From: Variovorax sp. UMC13
GTDB lineage: Bacteria > Pseudomonadota > Gammaproteobacteria > Burkholderiales > Burkholderiaceae_C
Reading direction: 5' to 3'
DNA: 64,000 nt
NCBI RefSeq assembly: GCF_014170375.1
Contig: NZ_LZZW01000031.1
Coordinates: 1 to 64,000 of the forward strand
The notes below the pieces were generated by a model. That model did no database searches. It worked only from the letters and a program-made list of their open reading frames with translations, and was not told the origin of the DNA. The position numbers were made by a program, and so were the translations under genes. Shown piece by piece: positions 18,634-28,035 of the stretch (positions are counted from its first letter, which is position 1; each line of letters begins with the position of its first letter).

Positions 18634-19727
18634 GTGAGTCGGGTGTCCACCACGCGCCTTTCGAGCGCGAGGAATTCGGCGGAGTGCATCTCGGTCAGCC
18701 GGGAAACGGTGCGCGGAAACTCGTGGGCCAGCGGGCCCTCGGTGTACAACGCCTCCGGCTCCACGGCCGCCGACAGGATGAACTTGACCCGCCGATCGTA
18801 GAACACGTCGACCAGCCAGGTGAAACGGCGTGCTTCAGAGGCCCGCGCCACCGTCATCTGGGGCACGTCGGACAGCAGCACCGTGTGGAACTGGGTCGCG
18901 ATCTCGAGGTAGTCGTTCTGCGAGCGCGGGCCGCCGCACAAGGTCCTGAAATCGAACCAGACCACGCCCCCCGCCTTGCGCCGCGCACGGATCTCGCGCG
19001 CCTCGATGTGCAGCACCGGGTCTTCGTCCGCGGACTCCGCCAGCCGATCGAAGGCCTGCGTCATCTCCGCGTCGGCCTCGGGGCCGTTGGGCGTCAGGTA
19101 GAGCCGCAGCTGCTCCAGCGTGCGGTGCCGGTAGTCGGTGCCGTTGTCCACGCTGATGACTTCCAGCTTCTCGTTGAGCAGCGCGATCGCGGGCAGGATG
19201 CGGTCGCGGTGCAGGCCGTCCGGGTACAGGTCGTCGGGCTTGAAGTTGGAGGTGGTGACGAAGCCCACGCCGTTCTCGAACAACGCGGCCAGCAGCCGGT
19301 GCAGGATCATGGCGTCGGTGATGTCCGCCACATGGAACTCGTCGAAGCAGATCAGCTTGAAGCGCTTGGACATGCGCCGGCCGAGTTCGTCCAGCGGATT
19401 GACCGTGCCCTGCAGGTCGGCCAGCTCGCGGTGCACCTCGCGCATGAACTCGTGGAAGTGCAGCCGCGTCTTGCGCTTGATCGGCACCGCGTTGAAGAAG
19501 CAATCCATGAGGAAGCTCTTGCCGCGGCCCACGCCACCGTACATGTAGACGCCGCGCGGCACCTCCGGCCGGTTGATCAGCTTCTTCAGCGCGTTGGAGC
19601 GCTGCGCCTTGTAATCGGCCCACTCGCTGGCGCAGCGCTCCAGCGCGTCCACCGCGCGCAGTTGCGCGGGGTCGCTCTGGAAGCCGCGAGCAACAAGCTC
19701 GGCCTCGTAGGCTTTCTTGACGCTCAA
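18630..19727 (-). CDS. zapE: Cell division protein ZapE (AFG1-family ATPase), TTG start
   Basis: A 365-residue P-loop ATPase of the AFG1/ZapE family. The Walker A is GGVGRGKS at residues 64-71, Walker B is LICFDEFHV, and the family motif LHFHEFMREVHREL is present. In E. coli ZapE associates with the Z-ring and destabilises FtsZ polymers under stress. The best N-terminus is MSVKKAYEAELVARGFQ from TTG at 19725-19727, because that TTG overlaps the lpdA stop as TTGA, giving the same 4-base coupling as the operon's ATGA joints. No ATG fits upstream. It lies between lpdA and the secreted coiled-coil gene. Confidence 0.93.
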   Translation of the reverse strand: MSVKKAYEAELVARGFQSDPAQLRAVDALERCASEWADYKAQRSNALKKLINRPEVPRGVYMYGGVGRGKSFLMDCFFNAVPIKRKTRLHFHEFMREVHRELADLQGTVNPLDELGRRMSKRFKLICFDEFHVADITDAMILHRLLAALFENGVGFVTTSNFKPDDLYPDGLHRDRILPAIALLNEKLEVISVDNGTDYRHRTLEQLRLYLTPNGPEADAEMTQAFDRLAESADEDPVLHIEAREIRARRKAGGVVWFDFRTLCGGPRSQNDYLEIATQFHTVLLSDVPQMTVARASEARRFTWLVDVFYDRRVKFILSAAVEPEALYTEGPLAHEFPRTVSRLTEMHSAEFLALERRVVDTRLT

Positions 19728-21151
19728 AAGTTCAGCGTGCGCTTGTCGACCGCCAATGCCGCTTCCTTGGTCGCTTCGGACAGCGACGGGTGGGCGTGGC
19801 AGATGCGGGCGATGTCCTCGGCGCTGGCCTTGAACTCCATCGCCACCACGGCTTCGGAGATCAGCTCGCTGACCTGCGGGCCGACCATGTGCACGCCCAG
19901 GATCTCGTCGGTGGCGGCATCGGCGAGGAACTTGACCATGCCGGTGGTGTCGCCCAGCGCGCGCGCGCGGCCGTTGGCCAGGAAGGGGAAGGTGCCGGCC
20001 TTGTAGGCGCGGCCCGAAGCCTTGAGCTGCTGCTCGGTCTGGCCCACCCAGGCGATCTCGGGCGAGGTGTAGATGACCCAGGGGATGGTGTTGAAGTTGA
20101 CGTGACCGTGCTGGCCCGCGATGCGCTCGGCCACCGCCACGCCCTCTTCTTCCGCCTTGTGCGCCAGCATCGGGCCGCGCACCACGTCGCCGATCGCCCA
20201 GACGTTGGGCAGGTTGGTCTTGCACTCGTCGTCGACGTTGATCGCACCGCGCTCGTCCAGCGCCAGGCCCACGGCTTCGGCGTTCAGGCCGATGGTGTTG
20301 GGCACGCGGCCGATCGAGACGATCAGCTTGTCGACGTCGAGCGACACCGCTTCGCCCTTGGCATTGGTGTAGGCGACGTTCACACCCTTCTTGCCCGACT
20401 TGATCTCGCCGACCTTGACGCCGAGTTCGATTTTCAGGCCCTGCTTGTCGAAGGCCTTCTTGGCTTCCTTGGCAATCTGCTCGTCGACCGCGCCCAGGAA
20501 GGTCGGCAGGCCTTCGAGCACCGTGACGTCCGAGCCGAGGCGGCGCCAGACCGAGCCCATTTCCAGGCCGATCACGCCCGAGCCGATCAGCGCGAGCTTC
20601 TTCGGCACGTCGCCGACGCGCAGCGCGCCGTCGTTCGACAGGATGTTCTCCTCATCGAAGGGCGTGCCGGGCAGCGCGCGGGCGTTGGAGCCCGTGGCCA
20701 CGACGATGTGCTTGCCGACGATGGATTCCTCGGCCGCACCCGCGACCTTGATCTCGTAGCTGCCCTCGGCCGCCTTCACGAAGGAGGCGCGGCCATGGAA
20801 GGAGGTGATCTTGTTCTTCTTGAACAGGTAGGTGATGCCGTCGTTGTTCTGCTTCACGACCTGGTCCTTGCGGGCCAGCATCTTGGCGACGTCGAGCTCC
20901 AGGCCCTTGACGTTGATGCCGTGGTCGGCAAAGTGCTTGCCGGCGTGCTCGTAGTGCTCCGACGACTGCAGCAGCGCCTTCGAGGGGATGCAGCCGACGT
21001 TGGTGCAGGTGCCGCCCAGCGCGGGGCCGCCCTTGGCGTTCTTCCATTCGTCGACGCAGGCCACGTTGAAGCCCAGTTGGGCCGCGCGGATGGCGGCGAT
21101 GTAGCCGCCGGGGCCACCACCGATGACGATGACGTCGAATTGCTTGCTCAT
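19724..21151 (-). CDS. lpdA: Dihydrolipoyl dehydrogenase (E3 of 2-oxoglutarate dehydrogenase)
   Basis: A 475-residue flavoprotein that reoxidises dihydrolipoyl groups with NAD+. The FAD motif is VIGGGPGGYIAA, the redox-active disulfide is C49-x4-C54 in GGTCTNVGCIPSKAL, and the NAD motif is ALIGSGVIGLEMGSVWRRLG. The C-terminal active-site HAHPSLSEA supplies the His-Glu pair. Its place after sucA and odhB makes it the E3 of this complex, though it may also serve pyruvate dehydrogenase. It is coupled to zapE through TTGA. Full length. Confidence 0.97.
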   Translation of the reverse strand: MSKQFDVIVIGGGPGGYIAAIRAAQLGFNVACVDEWKNAKGGPALGGTCTNVGCIPSKALLQSSEHYEHAGKHFADHGINVKGLELDVAKMLARKDQVVKQNNDGITYLFKKNKITSFHGRASFVKAAEGSYEIKVAGAAEESIVGKHIVVATGSNARALPGTPFDEENILSNDGALRVGDVPKKLALIGSGVIGLEMGSVWRRLGSDVTVLEGLPTFLGAVDEQIAKEAKKAFDKQGLKIELGVKVGEIKSGKKGVNVAYTNAKGEAVSLDVDKLIVSIGRVPNTIGLNAEAVGLALDERGAINVDDECKTNLPNVWAIGDVVRGPMLAHKAEEEGVAVAERIAGQHGHVNFNTIPWVIYTSPEIAWVGQTEQQLKASGRAYKAGTFPFLANGRARALGDTTGMVKFLADAATDEILGVHMVGPQVSELISEAVVAMEFKASAEDIARICHAHPSLSEATKEAALAVDKRTLNF

Positions 21152-21154
21152 GTT

Positions 21155-21654
21155 TCAGTCCAGTTTCTTGAGTTCGAATGCGCCCGCATGCAGGGCGATT
21201 CCAAAGACACCCGTCTTGACGCGCAGGGTTTCCTGCTTCGGGCCTTCGGGGCCGAAGGCGACCGTGCTGTCGGGTGTGGTCTTGCAAAGGAAGAGATGGC
21301 CGCCGTCCAGGCATTCCATGCGACCGGCCGCGTGCAGGGCCGTCCAGCCCCACTCGGCGTATTCACGCGGCAGGAAGCGGCGCAGCGGCTCGCTCTTCTC
21401 GCCGCCGCCGCTGCCCTCGGCCAGGGTCCAGCGGGCCAGGCCGCCTGGTAGCGTTCCACCAGCTTGGCGGGGTCGGCATCGGGCGCTCGGGCGATCGTCA
21501 GCTGCGACGGCTCGCCGCCTGGACGCTCGCGGGCGGCCTGGGTGTTGGCCACCCATTCATGCCGGTAGAGGCCGCTCCACGCATCGCGCTCCACCGCCCC
21601 GGCCGAAGCCGAAGCGCCGATCGCGCAGAGCATGACAACGGCCAGGCGGCGCAT
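21155..21654 (-). pseudogene. Frameshifted secreted protein gene between odhB and lpdA
   Basis: The 5' part (start 21654) encodes a signal peptide and mature N-terminus: RRLAVVMLCAIGASASAGAV, DAWSGLYRHEWVANTQAARE, then KLVERYQA. The continuation of that protein is in the next frame: LARWTLAEGSGGGEKSEPL, then AEWGWTALHAAGRMECLDGG and GVFGIALHAGAFELKKLD, ending at 21155. The switch falls near 21441 in a GGCCTGG context. One missing base there would rejoin the two parts into one protein of about 165 residues. The gene keeps its place, spacing and good coding character in the operon, so a sequencing error or recent mutation is more likely than decay. Function is unknown; a small periplasmic protein is indicated. 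Confidence 0.8.
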
Positions 21655-21664
21655 TGCGTTCGAA

Positions 21665-22927
21665 TCAGATGTCGAACAGCAAGCGCGAAGGATCTTCCAG
21701 CGCTTCCTTCATCGCGACCAGGCCCAGCACGGCTTCACGGCCGTCGATGATGCGGTGGTCGTAGCTCATGGCCAGGTAGTTCATCGGGCGGATCACGATC
21801 TGGCCGTTCTCCACCACCGCGCGGTCCTTGGTCGCGTGCACGCCCAGGATGGCCGACTGCGGCGGGTTGATGATGGGCGTCGACAGCATCGAGCCGAAGG
21901 TGCCGCCGTTGCTGATGGAGAAGGTGCCACCGGTCATCTCTTCGATGCCCAGCTTGCCGTCCTTGGCCTTCTGGCCGAACTCGGCGATCTTCTTCTCGAT
22001 CTCGGCGAAGCTCATCTGGTCGGCGTTGCGCAGGATCGGCACCACCAGGCCGCGCGGCGAACCCACCGCGATGCCGATGTCGAAGTAGCCGTGGTAGACG
22101 ATGTCGTTGCCGTCGACCGAGGCGTTGATCACCGGGTACTTCTTGAGCGCATGCACCGCGGCCTTCACGAAGAAGCTCATGAAGCCGATCTTCACGCCGT
22201 GTTCCTTGGTGAACGCATCCTGGAACTTCTTGCGCATCTCCATGACCGGGGCCATGTTGACTTCGTTGAAGGTGGTCAGGATGGCGTTGGTCGACTGCGA
22301 CTGCAGCAGACGCTCGGCGATGCGCGCGCGCAGGCGGCTCATCGGCACGCGCTGTTCGGGACGCTCGCCCAGGTCCTTGGGGCTCGCGGGTGCGGCGACC
22401 TGCTGCAGCGCGGGCTTGGCGGCCGGCGCGGCGGCCGGTGCCTTGGCGGTCGTGCCCGAGGCCACGGCGCCGAGCACGTCGCCCTTGGTCACGCGGCCGT
22501 CCTTGCCCGTGCCGGCCACGTCGCCGGTCGTCAGGTTGTTGTCGGCCAGCAGCTTGGCCGCGGCGGGCATCGCGACGTCGGACTTGGCACCACCGGTGGC
22601 GGCCGCGGCGGCTTGCGCCGGTGCGGGAGCCGCGGCAGCCGGTGCGGGCGCAGCGGCGGGTGCGGGTGCAGCCGCGCCGGCCTTGCCTTCGGTGTCGATC
22701 TTGGCGATCAGCTGATCGGCCACGACGGTGGCGCCGTCGCCCTGGACGATCTCGGCCAGCACGCCGGCCGAGGGTGCGGGCACCTCCAGCACGACCTTGT
22801 CGGTCTCGATCTCGATCAGGATTTCATCGACGGCGACGGCCTCGCCCGGCTTCTTCTTCCAGGTGAGCATGGTGGCCTCGGCCACGGATTCGGACAACTG
22901 GGGGACTTTGACTTCAACGATAGACAT
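21665..22927 (-). CDS. odhB: Dihydrolipoyl succinyltransferase (E2 of 2-oxoglutarate dehydrogenase)
   Basis: A 420-residue E2 subunit (sucB/odhB). The N-terminal lipoyl domain (1-76) carries the lipoylated Lys in IETDKVVLEVPAPS. An Ala/Pro-rich linker (about 80-120) follows, then the E3-binding domain (PAAKLLADNNLTTGDVAGTGKDGRVTKGDV) and the catalytic CAT-like core with SYDHRIIDGREAV. The Ala/Pro linker of about 40 residues is normal. It lies 54 bases downstream of sucA in the same operon. The complex makes succinyl-CoA in the TCA cycle. Confidence 0.97.
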   Translation of the reverse strand: MSIVEVKVPQLSESVAEATMLTWKKKPGEAVAVDEILIEIETDKVVLEVPAPSAGVLAEIVQGDGATVVADQLIAKIDTEGKAGAAAPAPAAAPAPAAAAPAPAQAAAAATGGAKSDVAMPAAAKLLADNNLTTGDVAGTGKDGRVTKGDVLGAVASGTTAKAPAAAPAAKPALQQVAAPASPKDLGERPEQRVPMSRLRARIAERLLQSQSTNAILTTFNEVNMAPVMEMRKKFQDAFTKEHGVKIGFMSFFVKAAVHALKKYPVINASVDGNDIVYHGYFDIGIAVGSPRGLVVPILRNADQMSFAEIEKKIAEFGQKAKDGKLGIEEMTGGTFSISNGGTFGSMLSTPIINPPQSAILGVHATKDRAVVENGQIVIRPMNYLAMSYDHRIIDGREAVLGLVAMKEALEDPSRLLFDI

Positions 22928-22981
22928 TTTGGAGAGTGCTCCGACTTGTACTTTTTGTGGGATGGATAGGAAGGAGCGCGC

Positions 22982-25858
22982 TCACTTCGTGAGGACAAAA
23001 CCCTTGAGCTTGCCGAACGCGCCTTCGACCAGGGCCTTCTGCTGCTCCTGGTGCAGGTGCGAGTAGCCGACCGCGGGCGACGCCGAGGCGGCACGGCCCG
23101 AGTAGCCGAGCTTCTGGCCGTCGGCCATGTTCTCGTGGATGTAGTGTTGCACGAAGAACCAGGCGCCCTGGTTCTGCGGCTCGTCCTGGCACCAGACCAC
23201 GTCGACCAGGTTCGGGTACTTCTTGATCTCGGCCGCGAAGGCCTTGTGCGGGAAGGGATAGAGCTGTTCGACGCGGATGATGGCCGTGTCGTCCTGGCCG
23301 CGTTCCTCGCGCTTCTTCACCAGGTCGTAGTAGACCTTGCCCGAGCAGGCCACGAGGCGCTTGACCTTGTCGGCCTTGAGTTCCTTGTGGTCGGGGATGA
23401 CCGTCTGGAACGCGCCCTTGGTGAACTCGGAGATCGGCGAGGTCGCGTCCTTGTTGCGCAGCAGCGACTTGGGCGTGAGGATGATCAGCGGCTTGCGCAG
23501 GTTGCGCACCATCTGGCGACGCAGGATGTGGAAGATCTGGCTGGCCGTGGTCGGCTGCACCACCTGCATGTTGGTGTCGGCCGACAGCTGCATGAAGCGC
23601 TCCAGGCGCGCCGAGCTGTGCTCGGGGCCCTGGCCTTCGTAGCCGTGCGGCAGCATCAGCGTCAGGCCGTTGATGCGGCCCCACTTCACTTCGCCCGAGG
23701 CGATGAACTGGTCGATCACGACCTGCGCGCCGTTGACGAAGTCGCCGAACTGGGCTTCCCAGATCACCAGCGTGTTCGGGTCGTTCGAGGCGTAGCCGTA
23801 TTCGAAGGCCAGCACGGCTTCTTCGGACAGGATCGAGTCGATGACCACGAACGGGGCCTGGTTGTCGGCCACGTTCTGCAGCGGCGTGTAGGTGCCGGTG
23901 TCGAACTTCTCGCGGTTCTGGTCGTGCAGCACGGCGTGGCGGTGCGTGAACGTGCCGCGGCCCGAGTCTTCGCCCGACAGGCGCACCGGGTAGCCGCTGG
24001 CCACCAGCGAGGCGTAGGCCATGTGCTCACCCATGCCCCAGTCGACGTTGACGTCGCCGCGGCCCATGGCGGCGCGGTCGTCCAGCACCTTCTTCACCAG
24101 CGGATGCACGGTGAAGCCTTCGGGCACGAAGGTCACGCGTTCGGCCAGGCGCTTCCATTCCGAGGTCGGGATGGCGGTGTCGCCAGCGTCGGTCCACTTC
24201 TTGTTGAGGAAGGGACTCCAGTCGACCGCGTACTTGCTCTTGAAGTTGGTCAGCACCGGGTCCGAGGTGTTCTTGCCGGCATCGAAGGCGGCGCGCTGCG
24301 CCTTGACCATGTCGTCGCCCAGCGTATCACCCAGGCCTTGCGCGGCCAGCTTGTCGGCGTACAGCTTGCGCGTGCCGGGGTGGGCCGCGATCTTCTTGTA
24401 CATCAGCGGCTGGGTCAGCGAAGGCGTGTCCTGCTCGTTGTGGCCCAGCTTGCGGAAGCAGATGATGTCGACCACCACGTCCTTCTGGAATTCCATGCGG
24501 AACTCGAGCGCGAGCTGGGTGGCGAGCACCACGGCTTCGGGATCGTCGCCGTTCACGTGCAGCACCGGGGCCTCGATCATCTTGACGATGTCCGAGCAGT
24601 ACAGCGTCGAGCGGCTGTCGCGCGGGTCGCTGGTGGTGAAGCCGATCTGGTTGTTGATCACGATGTGCACCGTGCCGCCCGTGGAATAGCCACGGGTTTC
24701 GGCCAGCGCCAGCGTTTCCATCACGACGCCCTGGCCGGCGAAGGCCGCGTCACCGTGAACGATGATCGGCAGCACCTGCTTGCCCAGCGGATCGCCGCGG
24801 CGGTCCATGCGGGCGCGCACCGAGCCTTCGACCACCGGGTTCACGATCTCGAGGTGGGAGGGGTTGAACGCCAGGCTCAGGTGCACCGGGCCGCCGCGCG
24901 TGGTCACGTCGGAGCTGAACCCCTGGTGGTACTTGACGTCGCCACTGGGCAGGTCTTCGGGCGCGGTGTGGTCGAACTCGGCGAACAGGTCGGCGGGCAT
25001 CTTGCCCAGCGAGTTGACCAGCACGTTGAGGCGGCCGCGGTGGGCCATGCCGATCACGATTTCCTGCACGCCCTTGGCGCCGGCTTCCTGGATCAGCTCG
25101 TCCATCGCCACGATGAAGCTCTCGCCGCCTTCGAGCGAGAAGCGCTTCTGGCCGACGTACTTGGTGTGCAGGAAGCGCTCGAGGCCTTCGGCGGCCGTCA
25201 GGCGCTCGAGCACGTGCTTCTTCTGCTCGCCGTTGAGCTTGGGGTTGGTCCGGGCGCTCTCGAGCTTCTGCTGCCACCAGCGCTTGTGGTTCTGGTCGGT
25301 GGTGTACATGTACTCGGCGCCGATGGTGCCGCAGTACGTTTCGTTGAGCGCGTTGAGCAGGTCGCGCAAGGACATGGTGTCCTTGCCGAAGAAGGTGTTG
25401 CTGGTGTTGAACACCGTCTCGAGGTCGGCATCACGCAGGCCGTAGAACGAGGGCTCGAGTTCGGGAATCGCGGGGCGCTCGGTGCGCTTGAGCGGATCGA
25501 GGTCGGCCCAGCGGGCGCCGACATTGCGGTAGGCGGCGATCAGCTGCTGGACGGCGGTGCGCTGGCGGCCCAGCTCGGAATCGGCGCCGCTGGCATGCAC
25601 GACCTTGGTCGTGCCCTGCTTGGCGCGCTCGGCGAAGGCGTTGATGACGGGCTGGTGCGCCACGTCGCGGGCGCTGCTGCCATCGGCGGCCGGCACATGC
25701 TGCAGCGCGTCGAAGTAGGAGCGCCAGTTGTCGGGCACGCTGCCGGGGTTGGCGAGGTAGTTTTCGTACATCTCCTCGACATAGGGCGCGTTGCCGCCGA
25801 AGAGGTAGGTGTTGCCTTGATAGGCTTGGTAGACGTTGGACGTCGAGGAATCGCTCAT
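22982..25858 (-). CDS. sucA: 2-oxoglutarate dehydrogenase E1
   Basis: A 958-residue thiamine-diphosphate-dependent E1 that decarboxylates 2-oxoglutarate and succinylates the E2 lipoyl group. The start MSDSSTSNVYQAYQGNTYLFGGNAPYV gives the usual N-terminal E2/E3-interaction segment. The ThDP core has VIGMAHRGRLNVLVN and VHGDAAFAGQGVVMETL, and the transketolase-like part has PHGYEGQGPEHSSARLERF. It is the first gene of the operon. The leader on the minus strand has a short GCTTCC/GGAAGC hairpin near 25,873-25,889. Length is typical. Confidence 0.97.
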   Translation of the reverse strand: MSDSSTSNVYQAYQGNTYLFGGNAPYVEEMYENYLANPGSVPDNWRSYFDALQHVPAADGSSARDVAHQPVINAFAERAKQGTTKVVHASGADSELGRQRTAVQQLIAAYRNVGARWADLDPLKRTERPAIPELEPSFYGLRDADLETVFNTSNTFFGKDTMSLRDLLNALNETYCGTIGAEYMYTTDQNHKRWWQQKLESARTNPKLNGEQKKHVLERLTAAEGLERFLHTKYVGQKRFSLEGGESFIVAMDELIQEAGAKGVQEIVIGMAHRGRLNVLVNSLGKMPADLFAEFDHTAPEDLPSGDVKYHQGFSSDVTTRGGPVHLSLAFNPSHLEIVNPVVEGSVRARMDRRGDPLGKQVLPIIVHGDAAFAGQGVVMETLALAETRGYSTGGTVHIVINNQIGFTTSDPRDSRSTLYCSDIVKMIEAPVLHVNGDDPEAVVLATQLALEFRMEFQKDVVVDIICFRKLGHNEQDTPSLTQPLMYKKIAAHPGTRKLYADKLAAQGLGDTLGDDMVKAQRAAFDAGKNTSDPVLTNFKSKYAVDWSPFLNKKWTDAGDTAIPTSEWKRLAERVTFVPEGFTVHPLVKKVLDDRAAMGRGDVNVDWGMGEHMAYASLVASGYPVRLSGEDSGRGTFTHRHAVLHDQNREKFDTGTYTPLQNVADNQAPFVVIDSILSEEAVLAFEYGYASNDPNTLVIWEAQFGDFVNGAQVVIDQFIASGEVKWGRINGLTLMLPHGYEGQGPEHSSARLERFMQLSADTNMQVVQPTTASQIFHILRRQMVRNLRKPLIILTPKSLLRNKDATSPISEFTKGAFQTVIPDHKELKADKVKRLVACSGKVYYDLVKKREERGQDDTAIIRVEQLYPFPHKAFAAEIKKYPNLVDVVWCQDEPQNQGAWFFVQHYIHENMADGQKLGYSGRAASASPAVGYSHLHQEQQKALVEGAFGKLKGFVLTK

Positions 25859-26025
25859 ATTCCGCTGACTTTCGCTTCCCTGAAGGAAGCATTAGCTGGT
25901 TTAAGAAACCTTCCGCTACACGGCTGAACCGATTGGCGGATGCGACTGTGGCTAGGGAAGGGCCTGAGTACCTTGGCATTGTGCCACGTCAGCCTCGTGA
26001 CAGCCGTGGCCGCCGAGCAACCCTT

Positions 26026-27933
26026 CTAGGGGCGCAGCAGTTGACGGATGCGCTGCAACGTGGCGGGATCGTCGATGGTCGTGAGGTCGCCCGCATCGCG
26101 CCCCTCGCAAACGGCCTGGATCGCGCGCCGCAGCAGCTTGCCGCTGCGCGTCTTGGGCAGGCCGGTCACGAAGTGCACACGCGCCGGCCGGGCCAGAGCG
26201 CCAAGCTGCTCGGCCACGCGCTGCATGATCTGCCCTTCGAGGGCCAGCGCGCCCGCGCCGTCGACGCCATCCGCATTGCGCGGCACCACGAAGGCGACCG
26301 CCACCTGGCCCTTGAGCGCGTCGGCCACGCCGACCACCGCCACCTCGGCCACGTTGCCATGGCCCGAGATCGCCTCCTCGATCTCGCGCGTGCCGAGCCG
26401 GTGGCCCGCGACGTTGATCACGTCGTCGGTGCGACCGAGGATGAAGAAATAGCCGTCGGCGTCGCGGATGCCCCAGTCGAAGGTCGAATAGACCATTTTC
26501 CCGGGCACGGTCTTCCAGTAGGTGTTGACGAAGCGCGCGTCGTCGCGCCAGATGGTCTGCATGAAGCCGGGCGGCGTCGGCCCCTCGATCACGACCACGC
26601 CCTTCTCATTGGGCGTGGTCAGTTCCTCGCCGGTCGACTCGTCGAGGATCTTCACCCGCCAGCCGTACATGGGCACGCCCGGGCTGCCCAGCTTGCCGGG
26701 CTTCTTCTCGACGCCGTTGGCGATGGTGATGATCGGCCAGCCGGATTCGGTCTGCCAGTAGTTGTCGATGATCGGCACGCCCAGGCCCTCGCCGATCCAA
26801 CGGCCGGTGGGCTCGTCGAGCGGCTCGCCGGCCAGGAACAGCGCGCGCAGGCTCGACAGGTCGTATTTCTTGAGCAGCGCCGGATCCTGCTTCTTGAGCA
26901 CGCGCACCGCGGTCGGCGCGCTGAACATCACCGTCACCTTGTACTTCTCGACCAGCTGCCACCAGATCCCGCCGTCGGGCTGGCGGTCCAGGCCCTGGGT
27001 GGGCAGGCCTTCGTAGAGGATGGTGGCCATGCCCGCGATCAGCGGGCCGTAGACGATGTAGCTGTGGCCCACCACCCAGCCGATGTCGCTGGTGCAGAAG
27101 TAGGTCTCGCCCGCCCGGGCATCGAAGATGTGCGGCATGCTGGCCGCCAGCGCGACCGCGTAGCCGCCGGTGTCGCGCTGCACGCCCTTGGGCTTGCCGG
27201 TGGTGCCGCTGGTGTAGATGGTGTAGCTGATCTCGGTCGACTCGAGCCAGGCGCAGGGCACGAGCGCGTCGCGGTGCTGCGTTGCCAGGTCACGCATCAG
27301 GTGGTCGCGGCCGGCCACCAGATCCATGGCGGCCAGGCCGCGGTCGGCCAGCAGCACGGCCGCGGGCTTGTGCTTCGACAGCCGGATCGCCTCGTCGAGC
27401 AGCGGCTTGTACGCCAGCACCTTGCCGCCGCGCGAGCCCGCGTCGGCGCTCACGATCACGGTCGGCTCGGCGTCCTCGATGCGCGAGGCCAGCGAGCCGC
27501 TGGCGAAGCCGCCGAAGACCACGCAATGGACCGCGCCGATGCGCGCGCAGGCCAGCATCGCGAAGGTGGCCTCGGCGATCATGGGCATGTAGATCAGCAC
27601 GCGGTCGCCGCGCTTGACACCCAGCGCCAGCAGGCTGGCCGCGGTGCGCTGCACCTCGGCGTGCAGCTCGCGGAAGCTGTAGCTGCGCTCCAGGCCGGTC
27701 TCGGTCGAGACGCAGATCAGCGCGGGCTGGTCGCCGCGCGCGTCGAGGTGGCGGTCGATCGCGTTGTGGCACAGGTTGGTGGTGCCGCCCACGAACCAGC
27801 GCGCGAAGGGCGGACGGCTCGCATCGAGGATCTGTTCCGGCGGGGTCTGCCAGTCGATCAGCCGCGCCTGCTCGGCCCAGAAGGCCTCGCTGTCGTCGAC
27901 GGACCGGCGATAGAAGTCGCTGTACGAACGCAT
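26026..27933 (-). CDS. prpE: Propionyl-CoA synthetase (propionate-CoA ligase)
   Basis: A 635-residue acetyl/propionyl-CoA synthetase-type ANL enzyme. The P-loop YTSGTTGKPKGV, core motif NYWQTESGWPII, hinge DWGIRDADGYFFILGRTDDVINVAGHRLGT and C-terminal catalytic Lys in PKTRSGKLLRRAI are all present. Start MRSYSDFYRRSVDDSEAFWAEQA matches the PrpE N-terminus, and the DVINVAGHRLGT and EKKPGKLGSPG pattern favours PrpE over Acs. It stands alone here, without prpBCD. The substrate call is by similarity; acetate use is possible. Confidence 0.88.
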   Translation of the reverse strand: MRSYSDFYRRSVDDSEAFWAEQARLIDWQTPPEQILDASRPPFARWFVGGTTNLCHNAIDRHLDARGDQPALICVSTETGLERSYSFRELHAEVQRTAASLLALGVKRGDRVLIYMPMIAEATFAMLACARIGAVHCVVFGGFASGSLASRIEDAEPTVIVSADAGSRGGKVLAYKPLLDEAIRLSKHKPAAVLLADRGLAAMDLVAGRDHLMRDLATQHRDALVPCAWLESTEISYTIYTSGTTGKPKGVQRDTGGYAVALAASMPHIFDARAGETYFCTSDIGWVVGHSYIVYGPLIAGMATILYEGLPTQGLDRQPDGGIWWQLVEKYKVTVMFSAPTAVRVLKKQDPALLKKYDLSSLRALFLAGEPLDEPTGRWIGEGLGVPIIDNYWQTESGWPIITIANGVEKKPGKLGSPGVPMYGWRVKILDESTGEELTTPNEKGVVVIEGPTPPGFMQTIWRDDARFVNTYWKTVPGKMVYSTFDWGIRDADGYFFILGRTDDVINVAGHRLGTREIEEAISGHGNVAEVAVVGVADALKGQVAVAFVVPRNADGVDGAGALALEGQIMQRVAEQLGALARPARVHFVTGLPKTRSGKLLRRAIQAVCEGRDAGDLTTIDDPATLQRIRQLLRP

Positions 27934-27953
27934 GTCGGTATGTCTCCTGAGAC

Positions 27954-27974
27954 GCCCCGCTTATGGTGCGGGGC
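27954..27974 (-). terminator. Hairpin between the isochorismatase gene and prpE
   Basis: GCCCCGC and GCGGGGC form a perfect 7-bp stem with a 7-base loop, in the gap between two minus-strand genes. It probably separates transcription of the upstream hydrolase gene from prpE; no strong T-tract follows. Confidence 0.4.
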
Positions 27975-28035
27975 TGAATTCATCATGGTTCGGCGGGCTT
28001 TCGGCAGCCTGACACCCGCCCGCCCTGCCCCCCGC

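Noticed and set aside
23051..25927. A 958-codon open frame on the plus strand opposite sucA
   Set aside because: It is the antisense of a firm sucA gene; high GC keeps the opposite frame open. Its translation is rich in His, Val, Gln and Arg with no known domain and no ribosome site.
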